A stretch of 64,000 bases of DNA from Archilochus colubris (lineage: Eukaryota; Chordata; Aves; Apodiformes; Trochilidae), in contig CM041085.1 in the NCBI GenBank assembly GCA_023079485.1, positions 31,915,121-31,979,120 on the forward strand, read 5' to 3'. The notes beneath the pieces are model-generated. The model had not been told where the DNA came from. It worked only from the letters and a program-made list of their open reading frames with translations, and did no database searches. The first letter of the stretch is position 1; every line of letters starts with the position of its first letter. The position numbers and the translations under genes are program-made. Of this stretch, positions 51,201 through 58,040 are shown piece after piece.

Positions 51201-54200
51201 ACTGCAATATTGCATGCCTTCACATACATGGCAGTTCCAACAGAGATTTTCCTCAGCAATCAGAAACCTGCAATAAAGGTGCAGATTCACTATGGATAAG
51301 CCTTCACCAAAATGAAACTTGCCAAAATGTCATTTTTAATTATTTAACATCTAAACAAAAAAACACTTAGAGAAGTGTCTTTAATATAAAATCCACAAAG
51401 CCTGGCAATATTTGAATACTTACTGATTCAAAGCACCATTCACATTGACAAATTAGGAATCAGGTCTCAAATGAGGCACAAAACTCTACGGAATTTGTGG
51501 TATCTTGCAAATTAAGTTCACTAACTTTTATGATCAGAGCTTATTAGATGAGGAAGACAACAGAACGTAGCAGGAAGCAAGCCCAGATGGTTAACAAAGT
51601 TACGCAGCATTTTAGCCATAGTCAAGTTAATTCACCCTCACTTTCACCTGGAAATGTGGACTCAGAAGCATGTATATGTGGCTATAACACCACTGACACA
51701 GTATAATCAGAAAGTAAGCACGGAAAGATGCTCACATGGCAGCAAACCATATTGACTGGAGAAAAGGAAGAGGTGCAGTAAAAAAATTTAAGCATCTTTG
51801 ATGGACTTTGAATTGAACAGGACCCAGTTTTTAATTTCTGCAAGTGGGGAAGAAAACCTGATTTCCAAGATGCTGGCATGTAAAGTAACAGGATCTGGCA
51901 AGAGCCCAAGTATGAAAAACAGAAGGAAATCAAGAATGATCCAAGAGTGAGATGAGAAAACAGAGTGGATAACTGAAGATAAAGAGGGAGGGTGAGGTGT
52001 ATATGTGTGCGTGTGTGTGTGCGTGTGCATGTGTGTAAGACACAGATTTAGAATCCAAAGATCTTCAGTCAAGCAATAGAATGGTAAAAAAGTCATCACT
52101 CACACTTTTCCTGCTTTCTGAGCATCCCTATGTACTAAGTCATAAAAAAAGAGAAACTCCAGTCACAGTAATGTATTAAAAAATTCTATTATTTCTGTAT
52201 TGAAAGCTGCATTTCCAGGTTACCTTAAAGTGCTGTCTGTTAAAAGATCTTAGTTTAAATTTTTAGAGTGTTCAACTATGTAACTTTGGAAAAAGCAAAA
52301 ATAATTATTCTGTAAAGATGAAAAATATTTTTAATGGTCCTAACACAGGAAGTATTAAGCACTCGAAAAAAAACTTTTTAAAATGAGAAGTAGCTTCAAG
52401 AATGACTGGAAAACAAAACAGATTAACATCTTGGGGAAACAGTTTATTTTACTGTCAAGAGTGCATTTTAAGAAAGTTTGTTCATGTGACAAATTGTGCA
52501 CCTATGATGCCTCAAATTAACAATACAGGAATATGTTTACAATGTAACAAGAAGCTGAAATCAAAACAACAAAACCAAAGACATGCAAGATTCTTCTGTC
52601 ACCTGTCTCTAAGTATACACTGAAAAATACGAAGTTCCAAGGCTCTCTTCATTAGTTTGTCCCTTTTAAGACATGCAAATAAAGATAAAAGTTGTAAAGA
52701 GTAACTAAATTTGCATGCAAATACAAAGAAGTATCTAACACTGCTCTAACACAATGATTGGTACCTTTATAGAGAAGTTAATTCTGTAGTTAAGGCAATA
52801 GTGAAAGGAGCAATAAGCATATGTTAATGCATTTGCATTAAATTAGAGCACTTCCTTGCCACAAAACAATGAAGAATAATCTTAACAGCTGTTTTAAAAG
52901 AAATTAATATGTAGCCTTCAGGAGCTTTCCACTTATGTTTTTATTTGGAAGCAAAAGCAGTTTAAGAAGGTCCCCTTTTCCCCAGCCCACTTAGACCCAT
53001 GACAAAGTTCATTGCTTCTCAAATCACAACAGTACAACAGCTTACAGAAAAAGAGGAGTTTAAACCTCAGTGTTGAACATGGGGAGAACTGAGAAAGTGA
53101 CCCAGTCTTAAAACACAGCATCCCTCATGAGTTCTATGCAGTTCTATAGGCACATAAAAAAAAAACTGGGGTGTAAGGACAAGAGCATGAACCTCTCAAT
53201 CAGGCTTTGCTGCAGAAGAAAACACACCGTGTCATTACAACCTGTATTATTTCCTTTATTTAAAGTCATGCAAATTACACAGTTACACACAAGATAAACA
53301 CTCAGACAACATCAAATTAACCTCATCTGCATTGCATTCTTACTTCTAGCATAACGATACTAGAAATGCTATGCTGCTTAGCTGTTTTAGGGAAAGAAAA
53401 TACATTGTGGGATCTACTAGTCAAAAGGAACTCTCTAGAAAACTTATTTGTTACAGAAAGACTAAAATGTTAAGTTTGTTAAAAACATATATATATATAT
53501 ATGATATAGAAGTCTCTCACCTATTTTCTTATAAACTTGTTCCCAACTTCAGCAACAAAATATCTTATCTGGAGAACTGTTGCTTAAAAGTTTGGGTCTT
53601 AATCCTGCAACTGCTCTGCACTGATAAAGCCCCACACACATTAATGGTGTCCCACTGAGGTCAACAGTGCAATCTTGCTGGAAGGTCACAAGCCTTGTGC
53701 CTCCAGAGCATTTTATTTCCAATCTGTTTAACACCTCTCAAAATACTTTGGCATACATATACAAAACAGAAGGGGGGGGGGGATAATTACAGACTGTAAT
53801 TTTCCAGATAATTACTATCTGTGTATTTTGAGATTAAAATATTAAACACTTCTAGATTACTTTCCTCTTCCGATACAGGCTGTTATCGTTGTATACTAAC
53901 TGTAATGGTTTTAACTTTATTATTATTTGCAAAGACCAAAACAGTTTCCATGTGTTGAAAAGCACTGCCATCGTTTTCTTTAACAAATAAATCAGTTTTG
54001 CCTTCAGGTTCTCAGAGCCATAGACAATTCTGGCAATAATCAATTTTTGGATATACTTTGGAGCTCAACATTGGTTTTTATGTCAGAAAGCTTTCCCTGC
54101 TGTGTATGGGAACAGAATTTCACTATAATAGGCTTCCCAGCCATTATAGTTGCAAAGCAAACACACATACACATGCACACATACACAAAAAACCAAAAAC

Positions 54201-55859
54201 CAAACCAACCAACCAAAACAAAACAAACAATAAAAATCCCCAAAACACACTGTAACTCTATTTGTTACCCACGAAGTTTTTAGAGTGAAACTGGAAGTCC
54301 ATTCAGCTCTACCAGACAGAAGATTCTCAAAAGGGTGGCATAAGAAAATGATGGAAAATACCACAGGATCAGAGGATCCAACATAAGCAGACTGGAGAAA
54401 ACAACATTCTCCTATGTCTCAAAAATAACAGGAGGAGGCCAAGCAGGTGTAGTTGTCTCTGAACTTGCAGTACCGCTACAACAGGAGACAAGTGCCACAA
54501 CACAGGCTCCAAAACTACATAAATGTCTAGGACACAAGACTTGAGCAGAGGGGAAAGACCAGGAGCAAAGTAAAGAGACGCCGACTAATTGAAAGTAAGA
54601 TCGAAAATTACTTAAGTGTTATCTTATCAACCTGTTATCTCAGTCTGGATTACATGCAAGTGACCCCTGCAGAACTGTACTGAAGAACATCAATGAAGAG
54701 CACTCGCCTAGCACCTTCCCCGTTCAGCACGGGGACAGCACAAGCCCCCGGAAAGGGCAAAGAACGCCGAGTCCCGGGCAGCCACTCGCAGCAGCCTGAC
54801 TCTCTCTAGCCCTGACAGCTCCGCTCGCTCCTCTCTCAGCGGCAATACCCCACGCAGAGGGCGCAACGCGGGGCTGGGGCCAAAAGCGAGCGTTTAGGAC
54901 CCCACGAGCGGACTGTTGCCATCCCACCCAAAAAACACCACCTCGGTCTCTTCGGGTTGTTTTCCAAACCCCGGTAGCTCCCATTGCGTTTAGCCGGGGC
55001 CTGAAAGACCGAGAGACGGTCGCTGCGCACCCGCCGACACCACCGCTCCTTCGCCCGCCCTGCGAGGGGCCTCGGAGCGGCCGGAGCGAAGCCAGAGGGA
55101 CGCCGAGCCCGGTGCGTGTGGAGGATCACGGGTCCTCCGGCGCTGCCGCCGCGGCTCCGCCTCAGCTCGCACAACAGGCGGCGGGAACGGGGCCGGAGAG
55201 AAGGGGGCGGGGAGGCGGCGGTCTGACAACAGCCACGGCCGCCGCACAGCTCTTCCCCTTCGGGACCGCCATCGGCGCCGCCCCTCCCGCCGCATCTCCT
55301 CCCGCAACAACAGCCGGGGCCCGCCCTGCGCCAGCGGCCGCCGCCCTCCGCCCGGCTGCGGGACAGCAGCGGCTCACGCCGCGCCGTCCCGGGAGGGACC
55401 CGAACGGACACCCAGACACACACCCCCCGGCTGGGCGCCGCCTTCGCCTCCTCCCCCCGCCGGCGCGGCTCCTTGACAGTTGGTGGCTCGGCAGGCGCCG
55501 CGGGAATGCGAAGTGCGTGCGGCCGAGCGGCCGGTAACGGTCGCCCCGCGGCTGAGGCCCCGCCCGCCCGCGCCCCTCGCCCCGGACTCACTGCGGAGGT
55601 TGTGGATGAGCTCGGAGTGGCTGGCGCCTCCCGACTTCCAGGCCATCGCTAGACACACTCTGCGGAGCAGGTACAGAGCCGCCTTCAGCGCCGCGACTGC
55701 GCACAGCAGCTTCCCTAGGAAGGACACAACCTCCAGCGCCGACACAGGCGCCGCCTCCTCGCCTCCTCCTCCCCCCCCCGCTGCCGCCGCCGCCGCCGCG
55801 GCTGCCGCGCGCTCGCCGGGAGGAGGGGCCACGCGCCCACCGCCCCGCGCGCCCGACAT
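24272..55859 (-). CDS. PCMT1: PCMT1, protein-L-isoaspartate (D-aspartate) O-methyltransferase
   Basis: Minus-strand exons 55859-55592, 44668-44564, 43428-43397, 41635-41531, 38479-38359, 33253-33168, 31614-31435/31445 and 24284-24272 join in phase with GT-AG introns. From the usual start (ATG at 55646-55644) the read-through form is 227 residues, the family length. The enzyme transfers methyl from S-adenosylmethionine to L-isoaspartyl and D-aspartyl residues and so starts repair of aged proteins, mainly in the cytosol. Visible landmarks in 227-residue numbering: the substrate-side [20 protein letters not shown] region (about 47-66), the SAM-binding LDVGSGSG (83-90), the post-I VGIDH (107-111), [11 protein letters not shown] (about 152-162) and [13 protein letters not shown] in the C-terminal third. 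Two C-termini are encoded: RWK by reading through exon 7 and RDEL by splicing to the last exon. An upstream in-frame start at 55859 adds 71 residues. Gene order and exon structure match vertebrate PCMT1. Confidence 0.97.
24940..25162 (+). mobile_element. CR1 LINE 3' end, antisense to PCMT1
   Basis: About 220 bp of CR1 3' terminus: 'ggaatgggctgcccaggg', 'ttggactcgatgatctctg', 'ttccaacccagcc' and a tail of two and a half ATTCTATG units. Close in sequence to the copy at 62085-62356, so probably the same subfamily. Confidence 0.95.
26701..26860. mobile_element. Possible degraded LTR fragment
   Basis: Begins TGTCACGGTTTAACCC, a terminus like those of common avian LTRs and related to the TGTTACGGTTCGAC end of the element at 13300. 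The rest is not recognisable and no second end was found. Confidence 0.3.
29372..29402. other. Two overlapping perfect inverted repeats
   Basis: GATAAGAAA-TGCTGA-TTTCTTATC (29372-29395) and AAATGCTGAT-TTCTT-ATCAGCATTT (29378-29402) share bases, so only one hairpin can form at a time. In PCMT1 intron sequence; no known RNA family recognised. Confidence 0.8.
31435..31614 (-). CDS. PCMT1: PCMT1 exon 7, ending in -RWK when read through
   Basis: Acceptor GTGTTCTAG. It encodes [20 protein letters not shown] and onward to KEKQWSRWK with stop TGA at 31437-31435. An internal weak donor, TCCAG|GTGGAAGT at 31444, lets the exon end at 31445 and splice to 24284, replacing WK by DEL. Two candidate poly(A) signals for the read-through form lie at 31243-31238 and 31059-31054 (TTTATT on the plus strand). 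Confidence 0.95.
31615..33167. other. PCMT1 intron 6
   Basis: GT-AG intron of about 1.55 kb; AT-rich, no repeat or exon recognised. Confidence 0.75.
33168..33253 (-). CDS. PCMT1: PCMT1 exon 6
   Basis: Acceptor TTCTTGCAG and donor CAAGCA|GTAAGC; 86 nt completing 29 codons. It encodes [20 protein letters not shown], then AAAPVVPQA, covering motif II of the methyltransferase fold. Confidence 0.96.
34371..34705 (-). mobile_element. CR1 LINE 3' part, same strand as PCMT1
   Basis: On the minus strand an old CR1 end: plus-strand 'atcatagaatgtcaggttggaagggg' at the 3' tail, then 'ctggtccaaccctt' and decayed ORF2. One of two visible CR1 copies lying sense to PCMT1. Confidence 0.85.
36036..36123. repeat. 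AT-rich duplication and palindrome flanked by direct repeats
   Basis: AAGTRATATCATG occurs at 36036-36048 and 36111-36123 (one mismatch). Between them AAATACTTATTTATTAAGT occurs twice (36067-36085 and 36096-36114, 29-bp period). TAAATACTTA-TTTAT-TAAGTATTTA at 36066-36090 is a perfect hairpin. Confidence 0.85.
36607..36662. repeat. A/C-rich low-complexity run
   Basis: Purely A and C in long stretches (AAACAAACAAAC, AAAACCAAAACC) in PCMT1 intron 5. Confidence 0.75.
36760..36795. repeat. 18-bp tandem duplication
   Basis: GTTATGGCTTATTTTGAA followed directly by GTTATGGCTTATTCTGAA, one mismatch. Confidence 0.85.
36953..37002. repeat. G/T-rich low-complexity run
   Basis: Plus-strand GTTTG, G8 and TTGTTTGTTTGGG followed by T-runs; pyrimidine-poor on neither strand, so not a splice tract. 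Confidence 0.7.
38359..38479 (-). CDS. PCMT1: PCMT1 exon 5
   Basis: Acceptor TTATTCCAG and donor ATTG|GTGAGC; 121 nt. It encodes [20 protein letters not shown] and onward to GRVKLI. The acidic residue of VGIDH is the usual ribose-binding position. Confidence 0.96.
38480..41530. other. PCMT1 intron 4
   Basis: About 3 kb of AT-rich intron. No CR1, LTR or exon recognised. Confidence 0.75.
41531..41635 (-). CDS. PCMT1: PCMT1 exon 4, SAM-binding motif I
   Basis: Acceptor TCTCTTAG and donor CGAATG|GTGAGA; 35 whole codons. It contains ALDVGSGSG, the glycine-rich motif I loop of class I methyltransferases. Position 73 is Ser ([12 protein letters not shown]), where the mammalian protein has Phe as I recall it. 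Confidence 0.96.
41636..43396. other. PCMT1 intron 3
   Basis: About 1.8 kb; contains a decayed CR1 near its 5' end (42995-43185, minus). Otherwise nothing recognised. Confidence 0.75.
42995..43185 (-). mobile_element. Ancient CR1 3' relic, same strand as PCMT1
   Basis: Plus-strand phrases 'tggaaatcctgtagtccaaccc', 'agagccctgtccagtcagcttc' and 'aaaacctgtttcagtgcttcactactctca' follow the reverse complement of a CR1 3' end with many changes. It lies about 210 bp from the 32-nt exon 3. Confidence 0.7.
43397..43428 (-). CDS. PCMT1: PCMT1 exon 3 (32-nt exon)
   Basis: Acceptor TTTTACAG and donor CATATG|GTAAGC. Only 32 nt, encoding [11 protein letters not shown]. The residues are nearly invariant in this family and contact the substrate and SAM. 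Gene finders easily miss an exon this short. Confidence 0.96.
43429..44563. other. PCMT1 intron 2
   Basis: About 1.1 kb, nearly half of which is a CR1 copy (43858-44306). Confidence 0.8.
43858..44306 (+). mobile_element. CR1 LINE 3' part, antisense to PCMT1
   Basis: Shows 'agatgatcagagggctgg', 'ctcagcctggagaagaaaag', 'ggaagtgttcaaggccaggctgg' and ends 'attcagtgattctag'. It is 5'-truncated with no usable frame. Confidence 0.92.
44564..44668 (-). CDS. PCMT1: PCMT1 exon 2
   Basis: Acceptor TTTATAG and donor ATAG|GTAAGA; 105 nt. It encodes [18 protein letters not shown], then [17 protein letters not shown], the conserved N-terminal substrate-recognition part. It follows an intron of almost 11 kb. 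Confidence 0.96.
45905..46100 (+). mobile_element. CR1 LINE 3' end, antisense to PCMT1
   Basis: About 200 bp: 'attggagcaggttgcccagg', 'aagcgtccaagcctg', a G12 run, then 'ttccaacccaaacccatgattctatt'. Confidence 0.9.
46166..46195. repeat. TATACA/TA microsatellite
   Basis: Alternating TATATA and CATATA units about 30 bp long in PCMT1 intron 1. Confidence 0.85.
48900..49645 (+). mobile_element. CR1 LINE fragment, antisense to PCMT1
   Basis: About 0.75 kb from within ORF2: 'gggtcctgcacctgggtcag', 'ggatgaaaagctgga', 'ctgggctgcagaag', 'gttcagcctggagaagaaaagg'. Frameshifted. The 3' ATTCTATG tail is missing and the copy fades after 'aacctgatttagttgagggtg'. Confidence 0.9.
50110..50645 (+). mobile_element. 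CR1 LINE 3' end, relatively young copy, antisense to PCMT1
   Basis: The best preserved CR1 in the window: one frame stays open for about 138 codons (50142-50558) and shows the ORF2 C-terminal run ([36 protein letters not shown]). It ends in ATTCTGTGATTCTGTGATTT. It is a 5'-truncated pseudogene of the LINE, not a host gene. Confidence 0.95.
51996..52036. repeat. GT microsatellite
   Basis: GTGTATATGTGTGCGTGTGTGTGTGCGTGTG-type alternating purine-pyrimidine run, potentially Z-forming. Confidence 0.9.
53486..53503. repeat. AT microsatellite
   Basis: Nine AT units in PCMT1 intron 1. Confidence 0.9.
53772..53782. repeat. G11 homopolymer
   Basis: Eleven G on the plus strand. Confidence 0.9.
54186..54233. 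repeat. A/C-rich low-complexity run
   Basis: Repeated AAACC, CAACC and AAAAC words between 54186 and 54233. Confidence 0.75.
55592..55859 (-). CDS. PCMT1: PCMT1 exon 1 with N-terminally extended reading frame
   Basis: Donor CGCA|GTGAGT. From the ATG at 55646-55644 (context GCGATGG, strong) it encodes the classical start [18 protein letters not shown]. The same frame is open upstream to an ATG at 55859-55857 (A at -3, T at +4). That adds 71 residues: a Gly/Pro-rich start, ten alanines, six glycines, then a hydrophobic segment ([25 protein letters not shown]) and RRVCLA. A similar extension occurs in annotated mammalian long PCMT1 isoforms, as I recall them. The hydrophobic part could be a membrane anchor or amphipathic helix. 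Which start is used cannot be told from sequence. Confidence 0.88.
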
Positions 55860-55906
55860 TCTCCGGCCGCTGCTGCCGCCGCCGCACCGGCCCCGCGCGG
55901 GCCCCC

Positions 55907-55916
55907 GCGCATGCGC
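55907..55916. promoter_or_regulatory. NRF1-type palindrome upstream of PCMT1
   Basis: GCGCATGCGC, a perfect match to the NRF1 binding palindrome, 48 bp upstream of the extended-form ATG. Such sites sit near start sites of TATA-less housekeeping promoters; no TATA box is seen here. Confidence 0.65.
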
Positions 55917-56593
55917 GCCCACCGCCCCCAGGGGCGCGCGTGGGGAGATCCCCGCATGAGGGGCGGGGGTGGGGTTGCTCTGCAGCCGCCCGTCAGGGGC
56001 CGGTCCGGTCCTGTCCCCTCCCCGCCCCCGCCGGTGCCCGGAGACCGCTCCCGCAGTCCCCGCGGGGGAGCAGGGCCTTCCCTCCACCCCCCGCCGCAAG
56101 CAGCCGGCAACACACGAGCGCGGTTACCCCCGCCGCTGCGTTGCGGGTTGCGGAGGAGCCGCACGGCGCGTCGGAGCACAAATGTAGCCCCAGCCCCTGT
56201 GCCCAGCGCCCTCTGGAGCCCAACCGCCGAGGGCCGAGCTCGTTTCTTTCTACAGCGGCAGCCGACGGCGCGGGCTCAGCGGCTGCTGCCGGTTGGCGCG
56301 ATCGGATGCAGGGGCCGCGGGGCCAGGGGGAGGGTGAGGCTGCGGGCGTCGAGACGGGACGCTACGGCTCTGGGGGTTGGGGTTTGGCAGCTTAGAGGCT
56401 CCGCTAATGAATGAGGTAGCGAAACGACACGTCGGTGCCTCCCGCCCCTGTTGCTGGCGGCTCTCGAGGAATGAGCCGCCACACCCCGCGTACCAAAGAA
56501 GGGCGGGCGGGCACCGGCCGGGTATCCCCTCCCGCCCCAGCCCCTCCGCCCTCGTATCGGCCCAGCGTGAGCCCCGCCGCCCGTGCGACGGAG

Positions 56594-56696
56594 CCAATTA
56601 GCGCCGTGCCGCGGCGCCGCGTTTTGCATGGGGCGAGGCTATTGGTCCGCGGCCAGCCCGCGCGGGCCAGGCCTACGTGTTACGGGCTGCCATTGG
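56594..56696. promoter_or_regulatory. CCAAT-box and octamer-like cluster
   Basis: CCAAT at 56594-56598, ATTGG at 56641-56645 and ATTGG at 56692-56696 (NF-Y type, spaced 47 and 51 bp), with TTTTGCAT (reverse ATGCAAAA, octamer-like) at 56622-56629 and a TACGTG element near 56674. The cluster lies about 0.75-0.85 kb upstream of PCMT1 and could serve a distal PCMT1 start or divergent plus-strand transcription. Confidence 0.55.
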
Positions 56697-56869
56697 CCAG
56701 GTGCCGCGAGCGCTGTGCCCGCCGCGGCGATCGCTGCGGGAGGCGGGAAGGGGAAGGCGGAACGGGAGAAGGGAGGTGCGGCTGTGTCACTGTGTGGCTG
56801 TGTGACTGAACGCCTGGGAAATGAGGCCGAAAATGAGTTAGCACCTGCCTTGTGTGGCTAAACGGTGGC

Positions 56870-58040
56870 TGTGGTGGATAAGGAAGGAGTAACTGCCGTT
56901 ATCTACATGGACTCGAGCAGAGGATTTGGCACTGTCCCACACGGCGTCCTGGTCTTTAAATTGGAGAGTTGAGGACTTGAAACGTGCGACTCTCAGGGAA
57001 TAAGGAATTTAATGGATGGTTATGCTCAAAGAGTTGTGGTCACCGTTTCAATGTCCAGGTGGTTGAGTGACAAGTGGCATTCCTTAAGGGTCAGTACTGG
57101 GACTGGTGCTGTTTGACAACTTTGTTGGTGACACGGATGGTGGGATCATGTGCACCCTCAGCAGGTTCGCTGACAACACCAAGCTGTGTGGTGTGGTTGA
57201 CACGCTGGAGGGCAGGAATGACATCCAGAGAACCTTGACAGGCTGGAGAGGTGGGTCCATGCAAACTGCATGAAGTTGAACAAAGCCAAGTGCAAGGTCT
57301 TGAACCTGGGTCAGGACAGTCCCAAGCACAATTACAGGTTGGGTGGAGAATGGATTGATAACAGCCCTAAGAAGAAGACCTTGAGGATGGTGATTGATGA
57401 AAAGCTCACTATAAGCTGGCACTGTGTGCTTGCAGTTCAGAAAGCCAACTGCATCCTGGGCTGCATCAAAAGAAGAGTGGCCAGCAGGTAAAGGGAGGTG
57501 ATTCTCTCCTTCTACTCTGCTCTTGTGAGACCCCACCTGGAGTACTGTGTCCAGTCCTCCAGTTCTCGAGCCCCAGATACAAGAAAGACGTAGAGCTCTT
57601 GGAGTGAGTCCTCAGAGATAACCAGAGAGCTGGGGCACCTCTCCTATGAAGACAGGCTGAAAGAGTGGGGTTATTCAGCCTAGAGAACAGAAGGTCCTGG
57701 AGAGACCTTATAGCAGCCTTCCAGTACCTGAAAGGGTCCTAAAGGAAAGCTGGGGAAAGGATTTGTTACAAGGACATGGAGTGATAGGACAAATGGTATC
57801 AGCTTTGAACTGGAAGAGGGTAGATTTACAACAGACGTTAGAGAGAAATTCTTTCCTTATGAGGGTGATGAGACACTGGCACAGGTTGCCCAGGGAAGTT
57901 GTGGCTGCCCCATCCCTGGAAGTGTTCAAGGCCAGGTTGGATGGGGCTGTGAGCAGCCTGGTGTAATGGGAGGGGTCCCTGCCCATGCAGGGGAGTTGCA
58001 ACTAGATGATCTTTAACCAAACCATTTCGTGATTCTGATT
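56870..58040 (+). mobile_element. CR1 LINE fragment next to the PCMT1 CpG island
   Basis: About 1.17 kb, the longest CR1 here. It starts within the reverse-transcriptase domain (AVIYMDSSRGFGTVPHGVL in translation, then a FADN where active elements have FADD). It continues through the C-terminal signature (KAKCKVLNLG, LGGEWIDNSP) and ends near 'gtgattctgattg'. Many frameshifts and stops; not active. Confidence 0.94.

Larger units (their letters stand above)
44669..55591. other. PCMT1 intron 1
   Basis: Almost 11 kb, the largest PCMT1 intron. It carries CR1 copies at 45905, 48900 and 50110 (all plus), TA, GT and G microsatellites, and ends inside the CpG island. No extra exon recognised. Confidence 0.7.
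54720..56865. promoter_or_regulatory. CpG island over PCMT1 exon 1 and promoter
   Basis: An abrupt change from AT-rich intron to very GC- and CpG-rich DNA at about 54.72 kb, ending about 56.86 kb. It covers the start of intron 1, exon 1 and about 1 kb upstream. GC boxes and CGG/CCG repeats are frequent. Long overlapping open frames on both strands here are a by-product of few AT-rich stop codons. Confidence 0.9.

Noticed and set aside
55374..56629. Many long overlapping open frames on both strands in the PCMT1 CpG island
   Set aside because: High GC content removes stop codons. Only the minus-strand frame leading into MAWKSGG has family support; the rest are Arg/Pro/Ala-rich noise.
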